From: Bacillus sp. 123MFChir2
Lineage (GTDB): Bacteria > Bacillota > Bacilli > Bacillales > Bacillaceae_G
Reading direction: 5' to 3'
DNA: 64,000 nt
Assembly: GCF_000383235.1 (NCBI RefSeq)
Contig: NZ_KB910935.1
Coordinates: 1-64,000 of the forward strand
The translations under genes and the position numbers were made by a program. Of the stretch, positions 34,137 through 43,266 are shown in pieces. Every line of letters begins with the position of its first letter. Position 1 is the stretch's first letter. Under the pieces are notes generated by a model. It was given only the letters and a program-made list of their open reading frames with translations, was not told the origin of the DNA and did not search any database.

Positions 34137-36020
34137 TTACCTTACAGTTTCGTGAAATATACTTGTATTAAACTTATGTTCTATATAGATTTGATACCAT
34201 ACCATAAATGATAAAACTGTCCAAATTTTACGGCTATAATCTCCTTTTCCAATACAGTGTGCTTCGAGCAATTTTAAAACGTATTGCCTATTAATTAAAT
34301 GATCAGTCTGACTTTCTGTAATAATAGTTACAGCCCAATCATACATTTCATTCTTTAGCCAATGACGAATTGGTACAGGAAAACCTAGTTTTTTACGTTT
34401 TAGCACATGATTCGGAACAATGTCTTTTACTGCTTCTCGTAGAAGAAATTTTGTTGTGCCATTTGCAATTTTTAAATCATCTGGGATCTTTGATGCAACA
34501 TCGAACACTTCTTTATCTAAAAATGGAACGCGAAGTTCTAAGGAGTGCGCCAATGTCATTCTATCTGCCTTTACAAGTATATCACCACGCAACCAGGTAA
34601 ACATATCAATATATTGCATCTTGCTTACATCATTATAAGAACGTATTTCATTGTACAAAGGTTTGGTAATGTCCGTGTAGTTTACAGCATTACTGTAGTT
34701 TTGCATAAGCTCTACTTTTTCACTTTCTCTGAAAATTTTTGCATTTCCATAATAACGCTCTTCGATGGGCATACAGCCACGTTCAATGAAACTTTTTCCT
34801 TTGAAATCTGTTTGTAATGCACCACTCAATGCTTTTAAAGCGCGTTTTCCTGATGATGGAATATACTGAAATAACTTTAATGAATTCGGTTCACGATAAA
34901 TATTATAACCACCGAATAATTCATCAGCCCCTTCACCAGATAAAACCACCTTGACATGCTTACGTGCTTCTTTTGCTACAAAATATAACGGAACAGCGGC
35001 TGGATCCGCCAATGGGTCGTCCATATGCCACATAATTTTTGGAAATTCATTCATAAATTCTTCTGGCGTTACAAGAACGCTATAATTTTTCACATTGAGT
35101 TTGTCTGCTGTTTCCTTTGCTATATCAATTTCACTAAAACCTTCATGTTCAAAACCTACAGAGAATGTCAATAAATTAGGATTAAACTCTTTTGCAATAG
35201 ATACAACGATTGAGGAGTCGATCCCCCCAGATAAAAAGGATCCAACGGGAACATCGCTTCGCATATGCAATTTTACAGAATCATATAATACATCACGAAT
35301 ATTTTTGATATGATCCTCTTTTGATACATCAGAAGCATTGAAATATGGCTTCCAGTAGCGATGGAAGGAAATTTCTTTCCCAGGTTCCTTAACAAAATAG
35401 TGTCCTGGTTCTAGCTTATTAATCGCTTCATTTAAAGATTGTGGTTCTGGTGCATATTGATAAGTAAAATAATGATGTAGAGATGAAATATTTATACCTT
35501 TATCTCTCAATGCATAGAGAATGCTTTTCTTTTCAGAGGCAAAATAAATCATCTCTTCTTCTTGTGCAATAAACAATGGTTTAATACCAAAATGATCACG
35601 TGCACCGAATAAGCGCTTTTCTTCACGATCCCAAATTACAAATGCAAACATGCCGCGCAAGTAATCTACACACTTTTCCTTCATTTTTGCATATAAAGCG
35701 ATTAGTACTTCTGTATCTGATTGTGTTGAAAATGTAGCCCCTTTTTCCAAGAGCATATTTCGAAGTTCTACATAGTTATAAATTTCGCCATTAAAAATAA
35801 TTACATATCGCTCATTTTCATATGTCAATGGCTGATGACCAGCCTTTAAGTCAATAATACTCAAGCGACGGAAACCAAATTGTACATGTTCATCGCGGAA
35901 ATAGCCTTCATCATCTGGACCACGGTGATGAATAATTGAATTCATCATCTCAAACTGTACAATATCCTCAGTTGAAAATTCCCTAGGTCTATCATATAAG
36001 CAACCTACAAAGCCACACAT
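34137..36020 (-). CDS. asnO: Glutamine-hydrolysing asparagine synthase (AsnO/AsnB-like)
   Basis: 627-aa class II glutamine amidotransferase plus synthetase. Cys2 is the glutaminase nucleophile in MCGFVGCLYD; FNGEIYNYVELR completes the N-terminal domain. The ATP-binding loop SGGIDSSIVVSIA lies near residue 267, and VVLSGEGADELFGGYNIYR follows. It converts aspartate and glutamine to asparagine and glutamate. Start ATG at 36020 with AGAGAGAAGG upstream. Its neighbours are IS debris and a second methylglyoxal synthase. Amidation of another carboxylate, as in wall-modifying paralogues, is possible. Confidence 0.85.
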   Translation of the reverse strand: MCGFVGCLYDRPREFSTEDIVQFEMMNSIIHHRGPDDEGYFRDEHVQFGFRRLSIIDLKAGHQPLTYENERYVIIFNGEIYNYVELRNMLLEKGATFSTQSDTEVLIALYAKMKEKCVDYLRGMFAFVIWDREEKRLFGARDHFGIKPLFIAQEEEMIYFASEKKSILYALRDKGINISSLHHYFTYQYAPEPQSLNEAINKLEPGHYFVKEPGKEISFHRYWKPYFNASDVSKEDHIKNIRDVLYDSVKLHMRSDVPVGSFLSGGIDSSIVVSIAKEFNPNLLTFSVGFEHEGFSEIDIAKETADKLNVKNYSVLVTPEEFMNEFPKIMWHMDDPLADPAAVPLYFVAKEARKHVKVVLSGEGADELFGGYNIYREPNSLKLFQYIPSSGKRALKALSGALQTDFKGKSFIERGCMPIEERYYGNAKIFRESEKVELMQNYSNAVNYTDITKPLYNEIRSYNDVSKMQYIDMFTWLRGDILVKADRMTLAHSLELRVPFLDKEVFDVASKIPDDLKIANGTTKFLLREAVKDIVPNHVLKRKKLGFPVPIRHWLKNEMYDWAVTIITESQTDHLINRQYVLKLLEAHCIGKGDYSRKIWTVLSFMVWYQIYIEHKFNTSIFHETVR

Positions 36021-36220
36021 GCTGTTACCTTCTCTCTAAAAAATTCCTTTTACAAAATATCACCTTAGATATGAACAAAGATAAAGTAATCCTTACCATA
36101 AATTTTGAGTAAAGCAAGGATATTCGTTCTTTTATAACATATTGAAGGCACTATTTTGATTTATGTAGTTTGTTAGCACTAACTCTACAAATATAACCAT
36201 CTTTAACGTGTTAATTGAGT

Positions 36221-36607
36221 TTATCCAGCAACTGAAATAGATGGTTGTTCTAAAGCATGAATGAGTACTTTTGCTGTTTCAACATTAGTAGCAAGCGGTA
36301 CTTTATATACATCACATAATCTCATCAGGGCTGATACATCAGGTTCATGTGGATGTGCAGTTAATGGATCTCTTAAAAAAACAACAAAATCAATTAATTT
36401 TTTTGTTATTAATGTACCGATTTCTTGATCGCCACCATATGGACCAGACTGAAGACATTTAATTGTTAAACCAGTAGCTGCATTTATTTTCTTCCCTGTT
36501 GTTCCAGTTGCCAACAAGTAATGTCCCTCTAAGATTGATTTATATTTTTTCACAAGTTGAATCATTTCGTTCTTTTGATTATCGTGAGCAATTAGTGCTA
36601 TTTGCAT
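36221..36607 (-). CDS. Methylglyoxal synthase-like protein
   Basis: 128 aa with the full MGS pattern: [42 protein letters not shown], and [20 protein letters not shown] with the catalytic Asp and His positions kept. Converts dihydroxyacetone phosphate to methylglyoxal. The usual Bacillus mgsA is in the dapB operon, which is not here, and this sequence looks diverged from it, so it is likely a paralogue. ATG at 36607 with GGGAGGCTTGCTAT. About 200 bp upstream of asnO on the same strand. Confidence 0.85.
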   Translation of the reverse strand: MQIALIAHDNQKNEMIQLVKKYKSILEGHYLLATGTTGKKINAATGLTIKCLQSGPYGGDQEIGTLITKKLIDFVVFLRDPLTAHPHEPDVSALMRLCDVYKVPLATNVETAKVLIHALEQPSISVAG

Positions 36608-37432
36608 ATAGCAAGCCTCCCAATGTTTTGGATATAACCTAATATATTTGCCAATTCCATCATTTTACTTAGTTAATCTTTTCACATAGATATAAAAAGT
36701 TGATAGTTATAATTATTTAAATAATATTGGATTTCCTGAAACATAATCTTTATTCCAAACATTCAACTTATAAACAATACAAGGGTTTTACAAGTACACC
36801 CCATTAATTTTTTCACAATAAGACATATTTGCTATTTTAAAATATAAATAACTTTACAAACGTGTTTATATTTTAAAATAGCGTATTCAAATTGATTAAC
36901 GATAAATTATTTCATGTCTTTTCCATAATCATATATATTTACGAGGCATTTTGAGATGTTAATACTATTATTTTCACATTCTAATATTAATAATTCTTCT
37001 TTCCTCTCAAGCACATATGTGTGCGATATAGAAATTGTTCCTCCCTCCTTAAAACATGAATATTACGAATATTCATTGCGTAATATTTCACAGTCTCTTT
37101 TGTTGGGGTACGGCCACGATTACTTCTTTATTGAGCCACTCATCAATTTTTATAGTTTTCGAGGCATTTTACTATACCGAATACAAAAAACTATAAAAAT
37201 GGGATTATAAATTACATTTTTCTTTAGTGACTCCAAAAGAAAGGAATCGTTTCCATACACCTTGTCGATCCACTCAACTACCTGATATTAGCATATTTTC
37301 ATTTAAATGTATATTGATAACTAATTAATATTTTGCAAAAGAAAAAACATTATGCTTTATCTAAATAATCCTTAGACTGTAAGTTTCTAATGCTGTATAT
37401 CTGTGCAAATTGCTCAAAATCAATTATAAAAA
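36608..37432. other. AT-rich intergenic region with a long hairpin
   Basis: About 825 bp. It contains the 18-bp inverted repeat at 36831-36882. An open frame of 84 codons at 36956-37210 lacks a ribosome-binding site and any recognisable domain. No supported gene. Confidence 0.5.
36831..36882. repeat. 18-bp perfect inverted repeat
   Basis: GCTATTTTAAAATATAAA (36831-36848) and its exact complement at 36865-36882, 16-nt loop. AT-rich, without a clear T-run; may be a weak terminator or small mobile-element remnant. Confidence 0.6.
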
Positions 37433-37951
37433 TTAGATTAGTGCTTCAACTAAGCTTTTTCCAAACTCTTTAGCACCATCCGGACCATCACTGGTTATAA
37501 TGTCATTATGGGCAATAACATGTTTTGCAATATATTCTACATTATTATCTTTCAATGCATTAATCATCACATCTACTGGATAACATGTTGCTTGTCGTCC
37601 GGAAAGTAAACCAGTTTGAGCTATTACAACGGATCCGGCACAAATTCCTGTTACAAGAACTTTCTGCTCATAAGCTTGCTTCAAATAACTTATCAAAATT
37701 TGATTTCCCCATAGATAATCTATAGTGCCAGAACCACCAATAACAGCTATAATATCATAATCATTTACTGGAACTTCAGAGAAAATAACTTCTGCTTTTG
37801 TCTTCCCTTGATTGTCTCCTGTAATTTCACCAATTTTGGTGCTTGCAATCGTCACTTTAACTCCTGCATTTTCTAATACTTCTTGGGGATGAAATAATTC
37901 ATCTTCATTAAAGCGATCTGATGGTATAATAAATAATGCGTTTTTATTCAT
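37433..37951 (-). CDS. DJ-1/PfpI family protein
   Basis: 172-aa flavodoxin-like-fold protein. The nucleophile elbow is VTGICAGSVVIAQTG with the reactive Cys near residue 100; AVIGGSGTIDYLW is the preceding loop. Family members act in thiol/carbonyl stress (glyoxalase III, deglycase, protease claims vary). Divergent from an HxlR-type regulator gene with a 144-bp shared promoter region, so it is likely the regulator's target. Confidence 0.85.
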   Translation of the reverse strand: MNKNALFIIPSDRFNEDELFHPQEVLENAGVKVTIASTKIGEITGDNQGKTKAEVIFSEVPVNDYDIIAVIGGSGTIDYLWGNQILISYLKQAYEQKVLVTGICAGSVVIAQTGLLSGRQATCYPVDVMINALKDNNVEYIAKHVIAHNDIITSDGPDGAKEFGKSLVEALI

Positions 37952-37997
37952 TGTGTGTTTATCTCCTCTAAATAAAAAATAATTTTAAGCCTGAATA

Positions 37998-38069
37998 TAG
38001 TTTAACCTCGATTATTCACACTGTGAAGACTGCACTTTTTTGTACGAAGGTTACCAAAAAGTTACTATT
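37998..38069. promoter_or_regulatory. HxlR divergon control region 1
   Basis: Contains TTTAACCTCGATT, the palindrome TTCACACTGTGAA, and TTTTTTGTACGAAGGTTACC. AACCTCG and CGAAGGTT form a wide inverted repeat. A 70-bp block closely similar to this is repeated at 39942-40012 before the second regulator copy. Confidence 0.7.
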
Positions 38070-38095
38070 GCAAGAAGACAAGGAGTTAAGAAGAT

Positions 38096-38485
38096 ATGTC
38101 AGATACATTACGGGAAGAAATTAAACAGAAGATATTAAATGGTGATTTTAATTGTGAAAAAGAACTGACTTTGTCTGTATTTAGCGGGAAGTGGAAAGTG
38201 GTTATTTTGTGGCACCTTGGTGTAGAAGGACCACACCGCTTTAGTGACCTTCAAAGACTTTTCCCTAAAATATCTCACAAAATATTAACTAATCAGTTAC
38301 GTGAACTTACAGAAGATGAAATTATTTGCCGAAAAGTTTTCCCAGAGTCTCCTCCAAAAGTTGAGTACTCTATGACTAAACTTGGAATGACTCTGCTACC
38401 TATAATTGAAATGATGTATGATTGGGGAAAAAAACGAATGGTAGAAATTAAAGAAGAATTAGGTTCTTTAGAATCGACAGATTAA
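38096..38485 (+). CDS. HxlR-family transcriptional regulator
   Basis: 129-aa winged-helix regulator. Conserved pattern: [54 protein letters not shown] and [15 protein letters not shown]. The Cys in FNCEKELT near residue 19 sits where YodB/HxlR-type sensors carry a reactive cysteine, so electrophile sensing is plausible. ATG at 38096 with AAGGAGTTAAGAAGAT. Divergent from the DJ-1/PfpI gene. Confidence 0.88.
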   Translation: MSDTLREEIKQKILNGDFNCEKELTLSVFSGKWKVVILWHLGVEGPHRFSDLQRLFPKISHKILTNQLRELTEDEIICRKVFPESPPKVEYSMTKLGMTLLPIIEMMYDWGKKRMVEIKEELGSLESTD

Positions 38486-38613
38486 TAAACTGACAATTCT
38501 ACACCTAAAGATATTACAAACAAAGAAATAAACTACTCCAAACGATAAAATTGAGGAATTTCCACTTTTTTTATATCGAATATAGTCTAGTGTTTTCAAA
38601 ATAAAATACAATC

Positions 38614-38672
38614 ATTAAAATATCAAAAACCCTTAATTTCGATCAAGAAGCAGGGGTTTTTGACATTTTAAT
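38614..38672 (+). terminator. Terminator of the first HxlR gene
   Basis: ATTAAAATATCAAAAACCC pairs with GGGTTTTTGACATTTTAAT (two mismatches), a long stem about 130 nt after the stop codon. Confidence 0.7.
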
Positions 38673-39120
38673 AGACTTAGGGAAATGAATACTTATTCAA
38701 GAAAAGCTACTTGTTAGGTGAAAAAATATTTATCTAGTTGATGGGAATGCGGCTGTATCCCTATATCTAAAGACTTTTCCTCTTGCGTCCTGAATTTTTC
38801 CAACTTTCATTTACATCGTCGAACAACCGATATACTGATGAGGAACAAATACTGGCTGTTCGCTGACAACTAGTGTAGCTTGCAAAACCGCCAATGCAAT
38901 CGTTCTTTAATACATCATTTATTATATATAGAGACGTTATAAGGGGATTTCCCCCTAATTCACCCCTAGCCTCACTTCTCTCAACATGAGGGGGAAAAAC
39001 AAACGAAAAGAAATAAAAACTTATAATATAACAGAAGCATGAGAAGAATCAAACATTCTTAGTGATAAATAAACTAAAATCTTGTTTGTCTCAGACATTA
39101 CCTCATTATAAGAAGTAGAC

Positions 39121-39159
39121 AACACGAAAACCCCTTAGCGTCCAAGGGGTTTTCGTGTT
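39121..39159. terminator. Terminator of the SDR gene
   Basis: AACACGAAAACCCCTT pairs perfectly with AAGGGGTTTTCGTGTT around 7 nt. Confidence 0.85.
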
Positions 39160-39166
39160 GTCCTTT

Positions 39167-39883
39167 TTATGGATTAGTAGATAAAAGACTAGCATTCTTC
39201 ACAAAAATACGTGGATGTAGTTTTAATTGAGCTACCATGTATTCCGCCAAATCATCTGCTTGCATTACTTTCTCTGGGTTACCATCGGTTAAGTTTAATT
39301 CTATCGCCATATCCGTTGCAACTGTACTTGGTGTCAATGCATTTACACGTATATTATGTTTTCTTACTTCGTACATTAAAGACTCTGTTAAACCAAGTAC
39401 TGCAAATTTAGAAGCACTATATGCACTTGTAACAGCTGCCCCTTTTTGTCCTGCAGTAGATGAGATATTAATAATATCACCATATTGCTGATTAATCATA
39501 TCTGGTAATACTGCTCTTATTACGTTGTATACACCCATTACGTTTACTTGCATAATATTTTCCCAAGTTTCAGGACTAAGATCCAAGAAACCACCAAATT
39601 CACTAATACCAGCACTGTTAATTAAAATATCTAACGCGCCTAATTCAGATTTAATAACATCAACGGCTTTGTATACAGATTCTAAATCTTTTACATCTGC
39701 AGCTGCAATGCTTACTTCTACATTATATTCTTTTAGCTCGTCTGCAACCTTTTCTAAGTTTGCTAGTGTACGACCAACTAAACCAATTTTTACTCCTTCT
39801 TTCGCAAGTGCAATTGCTGTCGCACGCCCTATGCCTCTTCCAGCACCAGTAATTAACGCTGTTTTTCCTTGTAATGATTGCAT
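39167..39883 (-). CDS. Short-chain dehydrogenase (3-ketoacyl-ACP reductase-like)
   Basis: 238-aa SDR enzyme. Cofactor loop [12 protein letters not shown] near residue 12, [10 protein letters not shown] near 86, catalytic Ser in [12 protein letters not shown] and YSASK near residue 154. FabG-like, but the substrate is unknown; position beside an HxlR-type regulator suggests a stress-inducible oxidoreductase. I chose the ATG at 39883 ([15 protein letters not shown]), with AAGGGA upstream. Divergent from the truncated HxlR copy. Confidence 0.88.
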   Translation of the reverse strand: MQSLQGKTALITGAGRGIGRATAIALAKEGVKIGLVGRTLANLEKVADELKEYNVEVSIAAADVKDLESVYKAVDVIKSELGALDILINSAGISEFGGFLDLSPETWENIMQVNVMGVYNVIRAVLPDMINQQYGDIINISSTAGQKGAAVTSAYSASKFAVLGLTESLMYEVRKHNIRVNALTPSTVATDMAIELNLTDGNPEKVMQADDLAEYMVAQLKLHPRIFVKNASLLSTNP

Positions 39884-39941
39884 GATTATCATCCCTTCGC
39901 TTACTATCTATAAAAAATTTCTCTTTAAGATTAACCATAGT

Positions 39942-40012
39942 TAGTTTAACCTTGATTTTCAACACTGTAAATAATGCACTTTTTTGTACGAAGGTTACCA
40001 AAATGTTACTAT
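39942..40012. promoter_or_regulatory. HxlR divergon control region 2
   Basis: Block with TTTAACCTTGATT and TTTTTTGTACGAAGGTTACC, matching 37998-38069 over about 70 bp. The central palindrome is degenerate here (TTCAACACTGTAA). Confidence 0.65.
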
Positions 40013-40048
40013 ATATTAGATATACAAAAATAAGGAAGATTGAAATCT

Positions 40049-40264
40049 ATGTCAGATACATTAAGGGAGGAAATTAAAAATAAAATATTAAATGGTGATT
40101 TTAACTGTGAAAAAGAACTTACCTTATCAATTTTTAATGGCAAGTGGAAAGTTGTTATTTTATGTCACTTAGGTTTTGAAGGAGTGCATCGCTTTAGTGA
40201 TCTCCAAAGACTGTTTCCTAAAGTATCTCATAATAGACCTCACCATACATGCCCATCAACTTAA
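40049..40264 (+). pseudogene. HxlR-family regulator, truncated by an IS231 end
   Basis: Begins [20 protein letters not shown], almost identical to the intact regulator at 38096, and runs through [15 protein letters not shown]. It then enters CATGCCCATCAACTTAAGAA, an IS231-type inverted repeat, and stops after 71 codons instead of about 129. The second half of the winged helix is missing. Probably non-functional, leaving the SDR gene under the intact paralogue or unregulated. Confidence 0.85.
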
Positions 40265-40844
40265 GAAATAATTGCTCCCCAAAACGAAAAAAGTGAGCCG
40301 AACTCTTATGAATAAATGTGAAAGAAGTAAAGGTAAATGACGTACAATCTATGCTGTTTCCAATATTAATTTGGGCAGCTGATGTTTTTCCTTGATGAAC
40401 AATTTCATAGTCTATTCCCATTTCATATTCTCCAGGATGACTTCCACTTAACACCCATCCTTTCGGTAATCCTTTTTGCATTGAAACGCCCTCCCTTTCT
40501 ATATAAAATGATTGAAAATACGTCCGATACCTTTTCGGTGGTAAATGAAACATGCCTTTAAATGCTCTAGTAAATGCTTCTTGTGAGGAAAACCCATACT
40601 GCACTGCAATATCTAATACAGATCGATTTGTCATCACTAATGCCTGCGCTGCATATGTTAATCGTCTCTTCCGAATATATGAGTTGACGCTCATTCCAAT
40701 ATTATCTTGAAAAACCCGATGAAAATGATACATAGACATAGCACAATAAGAAGCTACTTCTTCTAAAGTCAGTTCTTCCTCAATATGCTTTTCCATATAA
40801 TCAATTGCACGTTTTAATAGTTCACCATACCTCTGCACACTCAT
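40218..40844 (-). CDS. AraC-family regulator with altered C-terminus
   Basis: About 208 aa. The N-terminal AraC DNA-binding domain is complete: two helix-turn-helix motifs in LTLEEVASYCAMSMYHFHRV and SVLDIAVQYGFSSQEAFTRA. After MGIDYEIVHQGKTSA, the start of the effector domain, the frame runs into sequence tied to the IS231 end (HFFRFGEQLFLKLMGMYGEV), so the ligand-binding part is lost. Start ATG at 40844 or the GTG at 40838, after AAGGAGG. May still bind DNA. Confidence 0.7.
   Translation of the reverse strand: MSVQRYGELLKRAIDYMEKHIEEELTLEEVASYCAMSMYHFHRVFQDNIGMSVNSYIRKRRLTYAAQALVMTNRSVLDIAVQYGFSSQEAFTRAFKGMFHLPPKRYRTYFQSFYIEREGVSMQKGLPKGWVLSGSHPGEYEMGIDYEIVHQGKTSAAQINIGNSIDCTSFTFTSFTFIHKSSAHFFRFGEQLFLKLMGMYGEVYYEIL
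40248..40390. mobile_element. IS231 terminal fragment (one inverted repeat plus adjacent sequence)
   Basis: CATGCCCATCAACTTAAGAA at 40248-40267 matches the terminal inverted repeat I recall for IS231 (IS4 family). Only this end is present; the transposase and the opposite end are missing. The element cuts both the second HxlR gene and the AraC gene, so an IS231 insertion followed by an adjacent deletion is the simplest explanation. The right limit is approximate. Confidence 0.75.
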
Positions 40845-40994
40845 CATCCCTCCTTGCATTTCCAATTTAACATAAATATTTCATCTATTTTTTGATTTAA
40901 ATTGCGATATTTGGAAAAACAATCACTTTCTCTTACATAAAAAGATAAATATTGGAAAAACTTTATTTGAAAACAACTAAGGAGGCTTTACAAA

Positions 40995-41456
40995 ATGAGA
41001 ATCTTATTTTCAATCCTTTTAGCATTCATGCTATTACCTGCAATGACAGGCTGTACACCTAAGAAACAGGATACAACTACTGATAAGAAAACGACAGAAG
41101 GCGGAAAACAAGCAGCTAACCAAGATTTAAAATTAAGCTTTAATGAATTTGATTTAAAAGCAAACTACAAAGATACAAAGAAAGACTACGAAGCTGACTA
41201 TAAACATAAAACAGCGAGTGACAAGCCTGAGGTAAAATTAGAAGATCGTAAAACAAATGAAAAGCTAGCTGGAGATGAAGCATTAACAAAGCTCACTCCA
41301 CTCTTACAACAACTAAAATTTGATAAAGACACAAAAGATGAAGATGTCATTAATCAAGTAGTAGATGTATTCCAACTAGACAAAGATTATGAAAAATTCG
41401 ACTTAGAAGTTGTCTTTACAGATGGAACGAAAAAAGAATATAAAATGCCAAAGTAA
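40995..41456 (+). CDS. YusW-like lipoprotein
   Basis: 153-aa exported lipoprotein: signal peptide with lipobox AMTGC, a lysine/threonine-rich linker, then a domain with LKLSFNEFDLKANYKDTKKD and FDLEVVFTDGTKKEYKMPK resembling YusW-type proteins. Function unknown. ATG at 40995 with AAGGAGGCTTTACAAA upstream. Ends in a terminator. Confidence 0.8.
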   Translation: MRILFSILLAFMLLPAMTGCTPKKQDTTTDKKTTEGGKQAANQDLKLSFNEFDLKANYKDTKKDYEADYKHKTASDKPEVKLEDRKTNEKLAGDEALTKLTPLLQQLKFDKDTKDEDVINQVVDVFQLDKDYEKFDLEVVFTDGTKKEYKMPK

Positions 41457-41516
41457 AAGGTGAACTCTAAAAGTACACCTTTATGTATCATGAAAATCCG
41501 AACAGATAGAAATAAA

Positions 41517-41552
41517 GTAGCCCTTTTAACTTTCGTCTAAAGGGCTACTTTA
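41517..41552. terminator. Terminator between the YusW-like gene and the 78-aa gene
   Basis: AGTAGCCCTTT pairs with AAAGGGCTACT, followed by TTATAATTTTTTT. Confidence 0.85.
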
Positions 41553-41560
41553 TAATTTTT

Positions 41561-41797
41561 TTATTCTTCATTAAAACATTTTTTATGAAATCTTTTCCCA
41601 TCCATTTTGTTATAATACACTTCATATTTCTCTCTCGTAGTTGGATCAAAGTATATTTCTCCTGTAAATAAATATCCAGTTGGCACCTCTGTACCATGAT
41701 TATCTTGTAATCTTTTATCTTTTCTCTTAGCCATTAGTAAAATAATAAGGAAAATAATGATTTGTACACAAAAGTATATTACAATACCTTTCCACAT
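41561..41797 (-). CDS. Small membrane protein of unknown function (78 aa)
   Basis: One N-terminal helix (VIYFCVQIIIFLIILLMA), then a soluble tail with GEIYFDPTTREKYEVYYN and a C-terminal HKKC. It starts 1 nt after the stop of the YbjQ-family gene, so the two are coupled. No family recognised. Confidence 0.7.
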   Translation of the reverse strand: MWKGIVIYFCVQIIIFLIILLMAKRKDKRLQDNHGTEVPTGYLFTGEIYFDPTTREKYEVYYNKMDGKRFHKKCFNEE

Positions 41798-41798
41798 A

Positions 41799-42122
41799 CT
41801 ATTCAGCCTTTTCTACAATAACAGCTGTACCGTACGCTACAATCTCACTCATATTATGACTTAAGCTTCCTGAATCAAAACGAACCATAATAATTGCGTT
41901 TGCTCCCATTGCTGCGGCATTTTCAACCATGCGATCTAACGCATACTTTCTTGCGTCCTCAAGCATCTCTGTATACTGTAAAATCTCTCCTCCAAATAAC
42001 CCTTTGAATGCAGCCATAATATCTTTCCCTAATCCTCTTGCTCGCACTGTTAATCCAAATACCGTTCCTAACGTCTGTTTCACTTCATAACCTGGTAAAC
42101 CCTCCGTTGTTACAACAATCAT
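41799..42122 (-). CDS. YbjQ family (UPF0145) heavy-metal-binding domain protein
   Basis: 107-aa soluble protein with the UPF0145 pattern: MIVVTTEGLPGYEVKQTLGT, VFGLTVRARGLGKDI and MGANAIIMVRFDSG. Function is unknown in the family. I placed the start at the ATG at 42122, preceded by AAGGGG; the frame is open 18 codons upstream without support. First gene of a two-gene operon with the 78-aa membrane protein. Confidence 0.85.
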   Translation of the reverse strand: MIVVTTEGLPGYEVKQTLGTVFGLTVRARGLGKDIMAAFKGLFGGEILQYTEMLEDARKYALDRMVENAAAMGANAIIMVRFDSGSLSHNMSEIVAYGTAVIVEKAE

Positions 42123-42207
42123 TTCATTCAACCCCTTCATTATTATTATCATTATTGATAATAATAATGTATGCAAAGAATGTCAAACATTCTTCAATTC
42201 CGATTAA

Positions 42208-42405
42208 ATATATAAATCCAATTTATTTTTTACATATAGATTGCTACCATGAAAAAAGGAACCTGCACTTGTTTGCTCTTTTGGGTTTTCGCTGCGCATG
42301 TGGCAGAAATAGGCCCCGACCAATTCTACGCATGGCCAGTTGCTCTCGCCCACCGAAAAAGAAAAGGGTTTTTATGTTAGGTTTTCAATTTGCATCTATA
42401 TATTT
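42208..42405 (+). repeat. bcr1-type repeat, long copy
   Basis: Begins TATATAAATCCAATTTATTT and ends CAATTTGCATCTATATATTT; contains GCATGTGGCAGAAATAGGCC and CATGGCCAGTTGCTCTCGCC. Confidence 0.85.
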
Positions 42406-42408
42406 ATA

Positions 42409-42463
42409 AAGTAAAACTTTAATCAGTGGGGGGTCTTATTGCCCACAAATAGCGGGATAAACT
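42409..42463 (+). repeat. GTGAAACTT-type repeat
   Basis: TAAAGTAAAACTTTAATCAG then TTATTGCCCACAAATAGC and GGGATAAAC. It abuts the bcr1 copy to its left. Confidence 0.7.
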
Positions 42464-42485
42464 AACTAGATACACCTTATGAAAT

Positions 42486-42515
42486 AAAAAATAACTTTGT
42501 TTGAAAACAAAGTTA
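42486..42515 (-). terminator. Terminator of the 174-aa lipoprotein gene
   Basis: AAATAACTTTGTTT pairs with AACAAAGTTATTT around a short loop, overlapping the stop codon region. Confidence 0.85.
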
Positions 42516-43037
42516 TTTGGCTGCCTTCTCTTCTTTCTTAAAGCGGTTATAATAATTAACTGCTGTAGACAGGTGCACCTCAATATCGCGAATGAATGAA
42601 GAGTCTTCTTCTTTCGCTACGCGTTCTAATTTTTTCATCGCTTGTTCGGTTTCGTTTAAAAAACCTGCGTATAATTCATTTTCTCTTTCTTTTGACTTTG
42701 GAACTCGAATTTCTTTACGCACATTTTCAATATCCGCTAACGTATTATCTGTTAATTTTTGTACGTCTTCTTTAAACTTTGGGAGTTTCATTGCCTTCCC
42801 AGACTCCTCTTCCGCTTTTTTCCAAAGCTTCATAGCCTCATTTACTTCATTATTAATTTTGTCTTCATATTGACTATGTACAGATTGATACACTTTCAGA
42901 TCTTCAGAATTGTCTTCTTTATGATTTTTTTGCTCTACTTTTTCTTTCGTTTCTTGTTTTGCTTCTTTATTACTAGTACATCCGGTTAATAGTAATGCAC
43001 TACTAAGCAGAATCGCGCCCCAAGCTTTTTGCTTCAT
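42513..43037 (-). CDS. Lipoprotein of unknown function (174 aa)
   Basis: Signal peptide with lipobox LLTGC near residue 20, then a charged, mostly helical domain rich in Lys and Glu (EVNEAMKLWKKAEEESGKAM, ELYAGFLNETEQAMKKLERV). No family recognised with certainty; likely membrane-anchored outside the cell. ATG at 43037 preceded by AAAAGGAGCAGTTTAAA. Monocistronic. Confidence 0.75.
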   Translation of the reverse strand: MKQKAWGAILLSSALLLTGCTSNKEAKQETKEKVEQKNHKEDNSEDLKVYQSVHSQYEDKINNEVNEAMKLWKKAEEESGKAMKLPKFKEDVQKLTDNTLADIENVRKEIRVPKSKERENELYAGFLNETEQAMKKLERVAKEEDSSFIRDIEVHLSTAVNYYNRFKKEEKAAK

Positions 43038-43136
43038 TTTAAACTGCTCCTTTTGTTCACTGTATGTCTTCTATCATTATTATAGCGATAACAAGTAAAA
43101 ATTCACACGTATCTGCTCTCATTTCTACTTACAGCC

Positions 43137-43154
43137 ATATTGTGTTCACAATAT
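43137..43154. promoter_or_regulatory. Palindromic operator candidate
   Basis: ATATTGTGTTCACAATAT is a perfect 18-bp inverted repeat in the region between two divergent secreted-protein genes. It resembles the half-sites of Crp/Fnr- or Rex-type operators, but the spacing does not fit either exactly. Confidence 0.4.
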
Positions 43155-43266
43155 CGTCACTTTATCCACTACATGCTAAAGCGCTTAAATTAACCAGGAT
43201 AAAACAAATAAAGTAATACAAACTAACAATAGAACGTTTATGTAAATCAAAAAGGAGAAGATACCC

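Larger units (their letters stand above)
38486..39166. other. Intergenic region between the two HxlR divergons
   Basis: About 680 bp. Holds the terminators at 38614-38672 and 39121-39159. The rest is AT-rich and featureless to my reading. Confidence 0.5.

Noticed and set aside
36956-37210. 84-codon open frame
   Set aside because: No ribosome-binding site, no domain, AT-rich composition-driven.
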